The notes: generated by a model not told the origin, from the letters alone. A stretch of DNA of 64,000 nucleotides from Mytilus trossulus (GCF_036588685.1 NC_086374.1:27768886-27832885), one strand, 5' to 3'; shown: positions 35,106-48,729, counted from the stretch's first letter. Numbers and translations: made by a program.

Positions 35106-38100
35106 AAGGATTTTCTTGGAAGATATCGAATTACCTTCAATTACTGATCTTTTGTATAGATATCTATCTGTCAGTTCACATCGCTCCCCATCAAAATAAT
35201 TCATCAATTCATTGTCTACAGTTGTCTTGTGTTGTTTACGTGAAATTGTTTTAGATTTGCCGTTTATCATTGTACGTACGTGACTTTAGCAAGAGCAGAC
35301 TTTTTAAAATTGACTAGGAAAAATGTATAAAATTTCACTTGATCTATGTCTAAATTGTATACATACTCACTTTATAATAGTCAACACTAAATGCTGACAA
35401 ACAATGTCATTTCTATGGTTACTATCTGTTTTCAACATTTGGAATTATTTGAAAAACTAAAAGTTTTTTCTACCACAGACGTATAATTTGCATTAACCGT
35501 ATTAAGCAGAAAGTTTTTTTGTTTTTTTATTTGCAAACCTCTTCCATTTCGTGTTTGATTTGACCGTACAACTATATTTATTCGGCCATCACTTTAATAT
35601 CTGTCTCATCTATAAAATTGAGTGTCCGTCGTAAAATTCACAATCTGGTATCTTTGATAAGTTTTTAACCCAACTACTCGACCTCACTTCTGATGGACCT
35701 TTTGGTCCCGATGGTTCACGGGCTAAAATTGGAGCATTTTGTTTTGAGATACAACACATTTTTTGTGTATTATTGCTTTTTTTTTATTCTCAGATGCAGA
35801 TAGACATAACAGTATTTGGATTTTTTCGGACAAATTTGGTTTGTGCCCTTTAACTTCGTTTTTCAATATTTCTTAGTCCTTTTTTGGTTTAAAAAAATTA
35901 AACATTCGAAGCACGCAGGTTTTAATAACTCTGGCATACATGGTCTGATTAAAAAAAAATGTTTGAATACGCAAATATGACAACCTGAAACTTAACGTCG
36001 TCGAGTTAAGTCTTCCGCTTGATGTTTGATTTGCCCTACACGTTTTTTGTTATTATTTACACTAATGAATCTTAAGTAGCGCATTTGGAGTAACAATAAC
36101 GTGATACAGTAATGAGTTTTTACAACCACTGAGTCGATTCAATTGCTGGTGGACATTTCATCACCAGCCAAGTAGTCTGCAATTTGTGTTGACACATATT
36201 TGCATTAAGATTGAGACGAAATATACCAGAAGACCATATTCAAAGTCGAAAATAAACTGACAACGCCAAAGTTGAAAAACAACAACAGACAAACAATTGT
36301 TGACAACATACAACAAAGAAAAGTTATTATTGATAAGGTTCCTTCAATTAGTTGTGACCTGGATTTGTTTTAAATAAATCGGTTTATGACTATTGAACAG
36401 CGGTATACGCGCGTCTGGCGTATTAAATTATAATCCTGGTACCTTTGATAACTATATACCAATGTTGCCTTTATTTGTCGTAAAAATTTGTTTTCAACGA
36501 CCCTCATTGTTAATAACTAGATGTAGGTCAATATATGAGGCAGACTTGACTGTATTTGTTGTATCCTTTATCTCAAGTATAATGCGATAGATGCGTAAAT
36601 GGTCATTTTCTGTTTTACATATTAGACATATTCCAATCACAACGCCTAACCAACACTAGGCATAGGGTGCCTCAGACGTATTGAGCATACATTTTGGTGT
36701 CCAATGCACTTCAACTAGTGGTAGTTGATTTGGCCTTCGGACTTTATAATTCAGCATCACTGAAAAGTTTGGTGTAGATCGGGGTCTGTCGTAAAAAATA
36801 TATTATCTTGATATCTTTGATGATATTGTTTTGTCACTTTTTATTAATGAATGAATATCTTGGTTTTAATTTTACGCTGGTCATCAATAAAAAAATATCT
36901 CTTTAACTTTTATCTCAATCTTTTACGTAGGGATTGTAAAATTTGATATTCATGAGAAAAGTGTGCTGAAAGTATGATTAATTTTATATTAATCAGTTTT
37001 CATAATAAGATCAAGATTTTTTTGTGTGATTCAGTAATGACTTAGCAGTTCTGAATTAAACAGTGGTTAAGTTAAGGGGCAACAAAGAAATTCAAAAACA
37101 AGGCAAACCACATGTCAATTTCATTTGCTTTGAAATCCCAATGAGATTAAGTTTTCGTCACTTTACTATTCTTGTCTACTATTTTCTCAAACTGGTGACT
37201 CAGTGCACTAGCTATGAGATATATAGAAATAATTAAATTAAAATTGTTCTATCATAATTGAGAGTAAAAAAAAACGCATTTAGCAGCCAGTATAGTTCAC
37301 TTTGTCAAAATAAACCAAGAAGTATCGATGATGAGTTATTCACTTTCTAGTAAATAATTCGACCTAATTGAATCCGTTTTAAGGTTTTAAACCATTAAGC
37401 TAGAGACGGATTACTCACGAATTATGCGTGTTCAGTTATTAAAAAGAAAATTTTGCCAACATTGAAAGTGAAACAATGGTAAATTATTTAATTGACTGAT
37501 TCGATCAAGAAAAACTCATATATTCAGGTACAAACGATGATTACCATATATTTACCTATAATATCAAATTAAACAGACCTTGGAAAATTCAATTGCATGA
37601 GTTCGCTACCCATATATATTATTTTTTTATCGGTAATATGACCGTAGGCAGTCTTCGAATATCAGCTCTATAGTAAATTAGATTGCATTTTGACTAAAAG
37701 ACACACAAAACGATGAAACATAATATTGAGCCCATGCTTGTTAATTGTTTATTTTAGACTTTTATAATTTGGATATATGTTTTAGTATGTTATAATTCAA
37801 ATATTACAATTTTAGACGAATAGTTGAACATGAATTTGACAGCCAATACTCCTTTAAGTAAAAACGTTATATTCCAACGACATATAGTGTCATTAAACAT
37901 TCATTTATGTGTCGCTGTTTTGTCACCGTAAATAGAAAGTCAGGTATCAACAGTCAGATGTCTAGCAGCACTGTTTTAACATCAAACGAACTATAGTTGA
38001 TATAGTATCATATTCATATTGTTACATTGAATAATTTATCTAAACGTATGGCAATAATAAGACAAGAAAGTTGAAGCCTATTTTCTTTTAATGTCTAACA

Positions 38101-39006
38101 TGTTGAAAAGGGGAAGTATGAATTGAGATTATGCAAAAAATAAATATTTTCCAAATTAACCATCTTTGTTACCACTATCAAACAATCAAGTATCACATAT
38201 ACATGTATATAAATATGTTCATAAAAATAATTATAAAAATATCGAAAAATATAACAAAACAACAATCAGTATAAAGTTTCAATATCATTCCTCATAATGT
38301 GCACATGATGTCTATAGATGAATAAAGTGAAAACATATACTAAATAGTAATGTCATTAGCAGAAGCTCCTTGGTGTAAATCAGATCATTGCATCCATATA
38401 TCACTTTATTTTCTTTAATATGCAGCTAAGACACTCATGATAGACAAAGTAAAGGCAGTTATAATCCCAATATGAAGAAACAAGAGATAGGTCTTCAGTT
38501 TTCCACACTAAAAAGAAGAAAAAAATATATAAAGAGAAATGTCATAATGATATATGCAAAAGCATTGATCGGAAACAATCATCTTTGTAATTATCTAGCA
38601 TGCTTTCAATTGAAAATAATTCATGTTACGAATCGAATAGCAAATACAATAGAATGTTGAAATTCATTTTGCTGTCGTTAATTGTTTTCTTTTCCTATAC
38701 GCAATAAAGGCAAAGCCGTAGATATTCCCTTGTAAAGCAGGTAAAAGTAATGAGTTCAAATTTCCTAATATATATGTTTGAAATAACGTAAAAGTTTTTA
38801 TGTAACCTTTGCATAAGTTTGATATTATATCATATAGTTGTAATCGGACCAATTCCCAACCATTGTGCTATTTATTTATTTTCTTTTATCCAATCTTTTT
38901 TTCAATGTTGATGCTGATTTAAATTGATCAAGATTAAGCTAGTCATAAATAAGTAGCCTCCATCTCCATATTTTCAATAAAGTCAACAGAATCTATTATA
39001 GTTTTT
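35106..39006. other. gene-free region with scattered repeats
   Basis: No exon recognised. Reversed tatcaaaggtacc repeat at 36400-36455 (cgcgcgtctggcgtatt). Repeat-like text at 35640-35760 (tatctttgataagtttttaa) and 36640-36800 (ggccttcggactttataatt). A copy at 37275-37390 resembles 4369-4460. Possible minus-strand AATAAA around 38870-38880 could serve the gene that ends at 39007. Frames at 38472-38852 lack domain character. Confidence 0.45.
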
Positions 39007-42000
39007 TTAAAGAACATTTAATCTTATAAATTTTTTCTGTGCAATTTTAGCGAGATTTTGAACACCATTATAACTACTTACATATTGATCTTGTTCTTTC
39101 TTTTCTGATTCTTGTGCCTTCTTTTCGTTTTCATCAACATTTGTCTTACTTCCACCGATAGAATTCATCTTTGTATCATATGCTGTAACATTAAAAAGTC
39201 ATTTACAGTTCCATTACAAAAATTCAAACATGATACGTATTTGATTTATGGCACTTATTACTAATATATTTAGTGTACTTATCGGAATACAAGTATACAT
39301 TTTGTTCTCTTCATTTTTTTAAAATAAAGCACACCTTCCGAAATAAGACAGTAATTCAAGTTGTAAAAAAATACCTCTAGTCTAAAGGTCAACCAATCTT
39401 TAACAAAAGAGCAATACTTACATCCTGCTTCAGATTGTTTTCTTTTTCCTGTCCGATCAATGAACTCCAAAATAACTTCAAACGAAATCTGGTAAACGAC
39501 AAATGCAACCAAGACATAGATAACATCAAACGGTACATGAGCATCATCAATAGACAGACCAATACCAATGGTGAAAACTGCAAAACATAATTATATTACT
39601 TTCTGATATATTTGCACGTTATACTTTTAAATTGACACAATTTGAAATAACCACATAATCCAGTAATAGAATAATTATTTTCACGGTTAACCAATTTGAA
39701 AACCCATTTTCGTATAATAAATGACAAATAGTTTTAGTTCGTTTCTGTGTGTGTTTCATTTTAATGTTGTGTTTCTGTTGTGTCGTTGTTCTCCTCTTAT
39801 TTTTGAGGCGTTTCCCTCAGTTTTGGTTTGTAACCCGGATTTGTTTTTTTTCTATCGATTTATAAGTTTCAAACAGCGGTATACTACTGTTGCCTTTATT
39901 TAGCTTTAAAACGTAATGTTTTCGCAATAATTTAAAATATACATTTTGTTTATTTATGTTCTACTTTTCAATTCCAGTATTTAGTTGCTGACAAATTTTG
40001 TATTGTGTGTGTATCTGTGGTCTATATATATATAGAACTCAAGCACACACTTTCCCATCTCAACAACTAATATATTAATTACCTCCAAGAATGTAGGACA
40101 AAAGTCCCATTATCAAGTGGGCCCAGTTGAAATAAGGTCTGAATTTGTGTTTTGGTCCTGGACGCAGAAATCCACCAATGCACTGAAAAAGTCAAAATAA
40201 ATTTGGTTAGATTGAGAAAGTGGTCAAATGTTTTTCCATTGTGATGTTTAATTATTTTATTGAAATTTTTAATTTGCTTTTCTTCCATAATTCATTATGA
40301 ACAATGCCTTTAATGAATGAACAAATTTTCTAGCATTACGTGAGTACTTTGATAATTGTTTACTTACGTTTAAAACTGACACGACTGTTACAATCATTCC
40401 TAAAACAGGATGTGCGTTCTGGAAGCTAGATCCATAAATCTATTAAAAAATTCAAGATGTACATAGAAATTAGAATATATTTTCTGGATTAACTGTAACG
40501 TGGATAAAATTTTATATATATATATGAAAAAGAAACAAATGTTTGGTAGTATGCTTATGTACTTAATTGGCTGCATGATAAATTCACATTTGACAATGTC
40601 GAAACTTTTAAGCCACAGACAGGGTATCCAAAAATAAAGATTTTTTTTTCTAAATAGCCAAGATGCATGATGCACATTGTCGTTCTAATCGGAACTCACT
40701 TATATATAAATTGTCACCAAAATCATTACTTACCGTCACAAATTCATATCCAGAAAGGTGGACAACTTTCCAAATAGCACGAGTTAGGTAATTTGGATTG
40801 AATTCAAATCAATAATAAAGCATTTATTTCGTTTTCTACTTTAGTTTGTAAGCAAACTTTTCTCACATGAAAAAAAGATTATGTTTTTAATGTTGAACAT
40901 ATAATTTTAGTAGCAGTTTTTTTTAAGTAATACATTACCTGCATTAGTTTGCTTTTAGTTTTTTAGTATTCGAAACACCTACCTCGAATTCTCCTTCGAA
41001 TATAACAATAACTGCAATCAAATTAAACAAGGCTGCAGCAATCATCAGTGCTCTGTGGACCTGTAATTTGAAATTTTTTGAAATAGAACTATAGATAGCC
41101 AAACTTTTTTTTTATACCAGTTCCATTTGAATCGTGACTGTAGAATGATCAATTCAATGGACTAAAATGAAGACATTTCCCCCGTAAAACTTCACTTCCT
41201 TGTCGATTAGTCTTCAAGTGTTGTTGCATTAGAAAACATATTACATTTGCCTACAGATGACATGTTGCTGCAAAGTTGATAGATTTTGACAATTTTCAAA
41301 AGGACAAGTAAACCAAGTGATTGGATAACTTGCCATATTGTATTATGAAATATTCAATAAACAAAGACATATTAATATAATACAGATATCAACCATGATG
41401 TTTAAGATTAAAAGAGTTAAGCCATTAGACTGCAAAGTGTAAACACGGGAATATTGATCAAGTGTGCAACAAAATCAACTGATTTCGACATAATCATTGC
41501 ATATATATTTATAAAAAAAATGCATCATACGACGACGACAGTTTTTTTGGAAATATAACAGATTAAAAATGTTCATATCATTTGGATTTGATTACCATAC
41601 CTGGATCCATATAGCTGCGCCAAACAACTTCTTGCTGATCCACATAGGCTTGTAATATCGTGCCAGTACAACACCAATACTACAGAAACCAACCCAGGCA
41701 ATAATGGTTAGACATCCTGAAATTCAATAAAATACATCTTTGTATAACATACAGGAAACCTGTCTTGTCCCAAGTTAAAAACTTATCAAATAAAAAAAAG
41801 AACACAAATCATTATGAATCTAATGAATTATCTCAGAAACCTAAATAATCTCTTATTTCTAAAGATAGTATAGATTGATGTGCTAAATGCTATATACATC
41901 TTCACCATCGAATAGAGAGAAATTATTGCCTACTAATATATGTCGTTATTCAAACTAACTTGATTCAGTGTAATTTTTCAACAATTGTCAATTAAGACGG

Positions 42001-45000
42001 AAAGGTAAAACCATTATAATCGTGATCATAAAAAATGGAAAAAACACGTTTAATAATTTGTTGCGTACGAAGCATTTTTCTGGATGTACCCGGAACGCTC
42101 AAAGCCGAAGCTTAAAATTCGAAGATGGATAAGCACCGAAAATCGTTCAAGAGCTATATGTTAAAAATACCTAAAATAAATAGCCAAATGCATCTAAAGA
42201 CAACGTTGCATGCCTAAGAATCTCAATAATACATCTAAACACTTACCATGTGCTTTTACTTTGGGCTTTCCTAATTCCCCTACATCCTCGTAGGTTTGTA
42301 GATCAACAACCTTTGAGGAAATACCCCAATCTTCATGTTCATGTTTTTCAGCTACAAAATATAAATAAATCAGTAAATTTATATATTATATCATTTTTGA
42401 ATGGCTCTCCGAGAGTTTGCAATATAATGAGACTCGTTTGATATATAGTATAAGGACACTAAGTCAAAGTGAAAAACAATTGATCGTGCGTTGAACTCGT
42501 TAAGTCATTCAATATCAACGCAAAGGAATTAACATCTCTTTGAATATTAAATTTCTTATATGTTATTTCCCAAAGAAACTATTAACTTCCAAAAGCAACC
42601 TATTGATTTCTTACTTTTTGAATTGAATCATGATGACGATTCTTTCAATGGTGATCTTTAGTTGTATAACCTAGTTGCAATTGTTATCTCAAGCTTGTTC
42701 ATATATTTTGTTTAATTTTCTATCATAAATAAAGGAAATAGTAGCATACGGCTGTTCGGAAGTCATAAATCAATTGAGAGAAAAACAAATCCGGTTTACA
42801 AACTAAAACTGAGGAAAACACATCAAATATAAGAATAAAACATTTAAATCAATAAATAATACTTACAATGCTTCATTCTTCCAATGGCCCAAAAAAGGTA
42901 CCAATCAGTAAGGAGACTAGTAATCTGAGGGTCTGCTGTAGTGTTAGCACGTTGGAAAGAACAATCCAGTATACCATTGGTGTAAGTTCCACTTATTGCT
43001 GACAAACCAGTGGCTGGCTGCAAAACATAAAATACACTGATAATAATAAGGTCAAAAGTATTGAAAGATTATCATGTACAATTACCATAGCAGCATGGCA
43101 AATAGTAAAACACTTGACGTCCTGACATTGCAAATGTCTCCACAGACTAACTAGCAATAAATAGGATTTCAATGAGTTACAACTTGGTAAACATGTATAT
43201 GTTAATAAACTTCCATTATGTCGATTTGTGGTATTATGAAATTTAATTATTATTATGAAAATGATGATAAGATAATGCTATGAAAAGAAAAAAATATGTG
43301 AACCAACTGCACACAGGAGCGTCAAAACAATTAATAAAATGAAACTTGGATTACCTTTATACATTTTTCTCTATATAGATGGTGTCCCCGCACCAACAAT
43401 AAAATAATTCTTAATTTGGTAAGTATAATGTACTCATCTATCTTATCGAATAAATGTAATAACAACAAAAGGGATGACCGTAAAACCTTTGAACTTTTGA
43501 AGTAAGATTCCAGCAGCACCTGCACATATAGCATACACATCCCAGTGTGTATGATATTCGAGAGCGTTCGTATGCTTTCTTAATTTCATTAATAGAGGGT
43601 TGTTGCTTACAAGGACGTTATTCAACCAAAGGTTCCGAGTGGTTAAGTTGAAGTTTTTGCTCCGACGGTTATATAAAAGTACTTTTTCCGTGGATAGGGA
43701 TACAGATTTTGCAAAAACATAACATACAGAGTTTTATTTACAACAAATTTTGATGTGATGTGGATGTAACTATAGTAAAACACAGGTGCGGGTCCAGCCA
43801 TTTTAAAAGGGGGTTCCAACCCAGGAAAAAGGGTTTCAACTATATGTCCCCATTTAAACGCAGTAATCCAACCCCTGGAACACCTCCCCCTGGATCCGCC
43901 ACTGCAACATAAAATTACACGATAATGTACTTACAGCTGTTGTCATTTCGTTGTCATCATCATCAACATTAAACGAATTAACGACGCTAAAGGTGTTACC
44001 ATTGGTCATTACACATTCTGTTACACTATCATCGCCCTGTAATTTCAAAATAGTTGGTTAATGCACCATCGTCATTTAATGCTATGACAATAAGATACTG
44101 TACCGCCATTATGTAATGGTGTCAGAATCAATTACAATGAAACTAATGGCATGACAATAAATTACATACACACTGTAATTCAATAAGAATCAATTACAAT
44201 GAAACTGTAATGGCATGACAATAAGTAACATACACACTGTAATTCAATAAGAATCAATTACAATGAAACTAATGGCATGACAATAAGTAACATACACACT
44301 GTAATTCAATAAGAATCAATTACAATGAAACTGTAATGGCATGACAATAAATTACATACAACTTTAATTCAATAAGAATCAATTACAAACAAACTGTAAT
44401 GGCATGAGAATAAGTTACATACACACTGTAATTCAATAAGAATCAATTACAATGAAACTGTAATGGCATGACAATAAATTACATACACACTGTAATTCAA
44501 TAAGAATCAATTACAAACAAACTGTAATGGCATGACAATAAGTTACATACACACTGTAATTCAATAAGAATCAATTACAATGAAACTGTAATTGCATGAC
44601 AATAAATTACATACACACTGTAATTCAATAAGAATCAATTACAATGAAACTGTAATGGCATGACAATAAATTACATACACACTGTAATTCAATAAGAATC
44701 AATTACAATGAAACTGTAATGGCATGACAATAAATTACATACACACTGTAATTCAATAAGAATCAATTACAATGAAACTGTAATGGCATGACAATAAGTT
44801 ACATACACACTGTAATTCAATAAGAATCAATTACAATGAAACTGTAATGGCATGACCATAAGTAACATACACACTCTAATGGCATGACAATAAGTAACAT
44901 TCACACTGTAATTGTATTACAATCAGTTACAGTCAATCTCTAATGGTATAATTAGCAAATAACTGTATTGTGTTTAAAGCTCCGATGGCATCAATTAGTG

Positions 45001-47099
45001 ATTTGATGGTTGCAAATCAAAATGAACGTTACAAACGACGTTGCATTAGAATAATCAGTTGTAAATCTGAGATGGTATGACAATCGGGTAAACCTGTTTC
45101 CATCAACTTGTAATGGTAAAACAATAAGATCGTTTGAATAAAAGAAGCCATACTATGTAGCAAACAAGTGCGTAAATAGTTTTGCACCTGGTTATCTTTG
45201 TTAATTATTTAATAATAACCAAAACGTTAATGAAAGATATTCTTTGCGTTCATCGGACAATAATTGACTGTTCACACCACGTCCGAGAACAAAGGAGTAG
45301 GTCCGGTAAGAACCGATTTTGGCCTCAAATTTCAGGTTCATCTGACGTAAGATTTTCAACACTTTTTAAACATTTAAGTGTTTTATTGGAATCAATTAGT
45401 TTATGTGAAAGACTTTAACTGATTTAGTCTTTAAAAACGATCCGATTCAATCTCAAATATGAAAAATCTTCCAAACATGCCAAAAAATGTCACTTTTTAG
45501 ATGGTTTTTGTCAAAATTGAAAGTGGCCGCATCCGTGTTCATTCACATCCTTTATATATGTTATGTATTATCATAAAATACAACTTGCATTTCAATATTA
45601 AGGATGAACACGAATGCGACCACTTTCGTTTTACACGAAAACCGTCTAAAATTTAACTAAAATCCTAGAATTGAGAAGATTTCGGTAATTTAGCATGACT
45701 AAATGGTGGTAGTACCCGATATATGTGCATTGTATTGTCAAAAACAGCCCATAATTATGTAGCAGAATCTTTCTTCTGTCCAATAAATAACTAAAAGTTT
45801 ACATTTTAACAATTTTGTAAAACTGCTACATTTGGGGTCAAAAAGGGGTCTTACTGGACCTTCTCCTTTTATAAACAAACATTTCAATATTCCGGTACAG
45901 TTCTTTGGAACAGTATTCCTGTTCGAATACAAAAAATAAAAACGATATAACAGTTCGAATGTTTGTTGTTGTAATTTCTTGTTTCTTAACTAAAATTGTA
46001 ATTATCATATGAAACTTACCTATTATATAAAAGTCCATATATATATCTTGTGCATCTAACATTAAAAAAAATATGTTCATGAACCTATTATGTATGTTTT
46101 TCGCCTTTTGTTTTGCATAAAAAGTATGTATGTAAATGTATAAAATTTAGAGGGCATCAGGGGAGATTAGTATTGTACTCACTGATTTTACCCTCTTTAA
46201 ATAAAGTATTTATTATTATAATATGTTACACTACCCTGGTCTACCGTCACTTTGTAATTTTACAAAGAATCAGTTAAACTTTCATCACCCTCACGGTAAT
46301 TTTATGAACAGTAAATTACAATTTAGACTAGTCTATAAAAGTTGAAAAGTTTTCTGTCTTTCTGTGTTCTGAATAAGGATGAAATACAATACTTACAACC
46401 AAATGATTATACCAGACAATACAAAGTATTGTGTTATTTCAGTTTAAGAGGGAGATTCGAATAGGTGGAACTAGGTAAAACTTACAATGTCATGTTCCTT
46501 ATAAACAAAACTGAAGAAGTACTAGTAGTAAGACTTACCATTTTCTTGTCACTCGAGAAGCCAACTGCAATATATTGATCTATAGATGACATTAATGACC
46601 CCTTTATAGTAAAGTCCACACCGGCTGATGTTTGTACCCATGTTATAAGATATGTACATCCGTCCCATGATCTGCAGTCACTAAAGCATCCTTTTGTCAC
46701 ACCACAACCCGAATCTTTAGAAAATCTTGCCTGAAAGATTTCAAAAGTAAAATAACAAAACTACCAAACTCCAATTTTCATATCGGAAAGTCCCTTATAA
46801 AAAAGTAGAAAGAAAAGCTCAAACACATCAAACTTAAAATTTCAACTTGTTTTCAATGATTTAATCAATTATATTGTGTTAAATATTTACATTTTATCTT
46901 TACTTGTATGACCTACAAGAGATCAGAAACATTTCTTTTGGACAAGTGACAGAAATTTATTAAAACAATTGCTATATATATATTTCAAAATACGGGCCAC
47001 TTGTAATAAGGCACATACAAATAAACATGAACAACTTACATTTGCAAATAAGATAAATCCCAAAAGGAAGAAGACCGTTACAATGCCGGTAGACTCCAT
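39007..47099 (-). CDS. DOMON-cytochrome b561 ferric reductase-like protein, 11 exons
   Basis: Coding exons, in transcription order: 47040-47099, 46539-46730, 43935-44036, 42867-43017, 42247-42351, 41601-41716, 40983-41060, 40368-40439, 40083-40182, 39422-39577, 39007-39182. Phases join throughout, giving 435 residues. Residues 1-19 are a signal peptide (MESTGIVTVFFLLGFILFA). About 25-150 form a DOMON domain (WDGCTYLITW, IAVGFSSDKKM, YTNGILDCSFQR), which binds heme or sugar in the family. From about 203 comes a cytochrome b561 core with five hydrophobic helices and the conserved histidines at 203 (KAHG), 244 (VHRA), 278 (NAHP) and 314 (WAHL). Ferric-chelate reductase 1 has this order but usually begins with a reeler domain, absent here. 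Predicted transmembrane electron transfer; substrate not shown. The last exon may instead splice at 39082 to an unseen exon, which would replace the final 24 residues. Confidence 0.88.
39720..39905 (+). repeat. dispersed repeat copy in FRRS1-like intron
   Basis: Carries gaggcgtttccctcagtttt, ggtttgtaacccgg and caaacagcggtatactactg. A reversed copy of its middle part lies at 42755-42840 (acaaatccggtttacaaact). The ending resembles the 98-bp array unit (cggtaaactactgtcgcctt). Confidence 0.6.
42755..42840 (-). repeat. dispersed repeat copy, reversed
   Basis: On the minus strand it matches the 39780-39870 repeat (agtttgtaaaccggatttg). It lies in the intron between the exons at 42867 and 42351 of the DOMON-b561 gene. 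Confidence 0.55.
43500..43672 (+). pseudogene. short Penelope-like RT remnant in an intron
   Basis: The plus strand reads IPAAPAHIAYTSQ, then an RGLLLTRTLFNQRF segment and VVKLKFLLRR. These correspond to the IPAAPAYGVYISQ, RGLLLTRKLLNQ and VKLKSSLRK parts at 31530-31690. Stops and frameshifts make it a dead fragment. It lies antisense within the DOMON-b561 gene. Confidence 0.7.
44085..44935 (+). repeat. 64-bp minisatellite, about 13 copies
   Basis: The unit reads aagaatcaattacaatgaaa, ctgtaatggcatgacaataa, gttacatacacactgtaatt, caat. Copies are mostly over 90% alike and in one orientation. Variants lack 3 bp (aaactaatgg) or differ as caaacaaactg. The last two units near 44860-44935 are shortened and diverged. 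The array lies in the long intron between DOMON exons 2 and 3. Confidence 0.9.
45498..45648. repeat. imperfect foldback element
   Basis: The left arm gtggccgcatccgtgttcat (with agatggtttttgtcaaaatt before it) pairs with the right arm atgaacacgaatgcgaccac, which is followed by tttcgttttacacgaaaacc. The element is about 150 bp in an intron of the DOMON-b561 gene. The surrounding 45280-45480 may belong to a larger repeat. Confidence 0.6.
46785..46845 (+). repeat. partial gaaagtccc repeat
   Basis: Contains atcggaaagtccctta and agctcaaacacatcaaac, a fragment of the family at 3864-4070. Confidence 0.55.
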
Positions 47100-47154
47100 T
47101 CTTACTAACTACTGAAAGTGAAGAATGGCGATATCCGTTGGGCTTGAAAGTCTC
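47100..47154 (-). other. probable 5' UTR exon part, DOMON-b561 gene
   Basis: On the minus strand a polypyrimidine-like tract and ttttttgtag precede gagactttcaagcccaacgg, which runs on to the start codon at 47099 without interruption. This predicts a splice acceptor near 47154 and therefore at least one upstream non-coding exon. Confidence 0.5.
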
Positions 47155-47879
47155 CTACAAAAAATAAGATAATATTCTACATCTACCTGCCAAAAATTAT
47201 CAGCTGAAAAAAATCAATTATTTTATCAGAAAAAAGGTAATCTTTTAAAAGGGCATAGCTATTGGTAACTGTAACAATATTGGCTATCAGTAATAGAATG
47301 TCGGTGTGATGTACGGGTAAACTTTTTATCATCGATTTTTGTATGTTTGATTGTATTTATTTGAATGTTTTCACAGAGTTATTAATCTTTTTTTGAATAT
47401 TTATCAGTCATGTACATTAAGTAAAAAGAATATTCTACTTAAGTTGATGAATATAAAATGAAATAACGATGACTTAATTAACCTCATAATTAACATTGGT
47501 GCGTGCGAAATAACATTTGATATCAAGATAACCCAAACCCCAAAATTTTAAAAATAAGATATATGTATAACTACTTCCCTGCGCGGGTTCGGATATAAGT
47601 TTTTCAAAATGATTTTATTGATCATCCGTGAGATATCCCCAAATTTGACCGGCTCAGATTATTCAGCTGTTTTCTTTAATATTTTTTTTTAAACATTTTT
47701 ATGAATTATAATGGCCATGCGAACCTTACAAACATTATTCTTCTTCTACGACACTGCTGTTTTTTTTACAAAGTTAACATAATTATTTTTAACCAAAAGT
47801 TTTGTCGAACGATACCATGATACAAGTGTATCATTAAAAGACCAAAAACAATCAAACCAAGGAGTAAACAAAGACTCGT

Positions 47880-48728
47880 AAAACCAACAGACATTTACGT
47901 CAACAATTATAAATGAAAATTAAGAAAAAACAAGAACTCCACTAAAAACTGTGAGTGAAATCAGGTGCTCCGGAAGGATAAGCATTTCCTGCACCGCATA
48001 CGGCACCCGTCGTGTTATTTCTTTGTTCAGTCCGGTAATGACGGAAGGTCATTATGTCTGAAGAAGAATATCAGATATGATTTCTGACACACTTTTGTCA
48101 TAATGGCCAATCAGCTCATGATGGCGACCGTAAAATTTCTTGAGTGATGACCTTAATTTGATTGATTCATAGCCCTGTCTTAACATTTTTTGAGAAGGCA
48201 GTATTCCTCGTTCAACAAAATCAACGTACTTTGAGCTAGCTCTAGAGTAACGTATCAATTGAGACACATAAAGTCCATATGCTGGTGCCGCTGGAATGTT
48301 GCTACACAGAAATGGAAAGTTGACTATAGGAAAATTAAAATCATCGCGTGTGTCATAAATTTTGGTATTTTAACCTACCACCAGTAGTCATTTCGAGAAA
48401 AAAGGTCTAAATATGAAGCAGATTTATCCCTGTTGGTAGTATCTTTAATTTCAAGTTCACTTGGATATACTAAATGTAAGTGATCGCTGAATCTATTATT
48501 ATTAAGAGACAGTACATCATCAATATACCGAAAGGTGAAATTAAAAGACTGGGCTTATTTCTTTTCTCCTTTTTGTACAAGCCCTTGGATACCTTCTGCT
48601 TCATATGAATACAAAAACAAATCTGCAAGTAGAGGAGCGCAATCGGTACCCATTGGGATTCCAATAGTCTGTTGGAAGACCAAACCTCCAAATTCAACAA
48701 ATATTCACGAATCAACAGTCGTGACATA
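47880..48728 (-). pseudogene. Penelope-like RT copy, minus strand, broken
   Basis: Reading the minus strand from 48728: VFQQTIGIPMGTDCAPLLAD, then LFLYSYEAEG, a stop, FTFRYIDDVLSLNNN, VYPSELEIKDTTN, SASYLDLF, another break, FNFPIVNFPFLCSNIPAAPA, and an open stretch (48267-48052) with SQLIRYSRASSKYVDF and FYGRHHELIGHY. The 3' tail follows to about 47880 (ggtgctccggaaggataagc on the plus strand). This copy keeps VFQQTIGIPMG, lost in the 30.5 kb copy. In-frame stops make it inactive. Confidence 0.8.
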
Positions 48729-48729
48729 G

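Noticed and set aside
40732..40800. Possible extra exon of the DOMON-b561 gene (minus-strand frame with IWKVVHLSGYEFVT and a donor gacg|gtaagt)
   Set aside because: The only acceptor-like AG leaves a 32-nt exon out of phase with the exon before it. Joining 40983 directly to 40439 keeps phase and gives the expected loop length, so it was left out.
44085..44935. CRISPR-like array
   Set aside because: Units are contiguous 64-bp tandem repeats without unique spacers in a eukaryotic intron.
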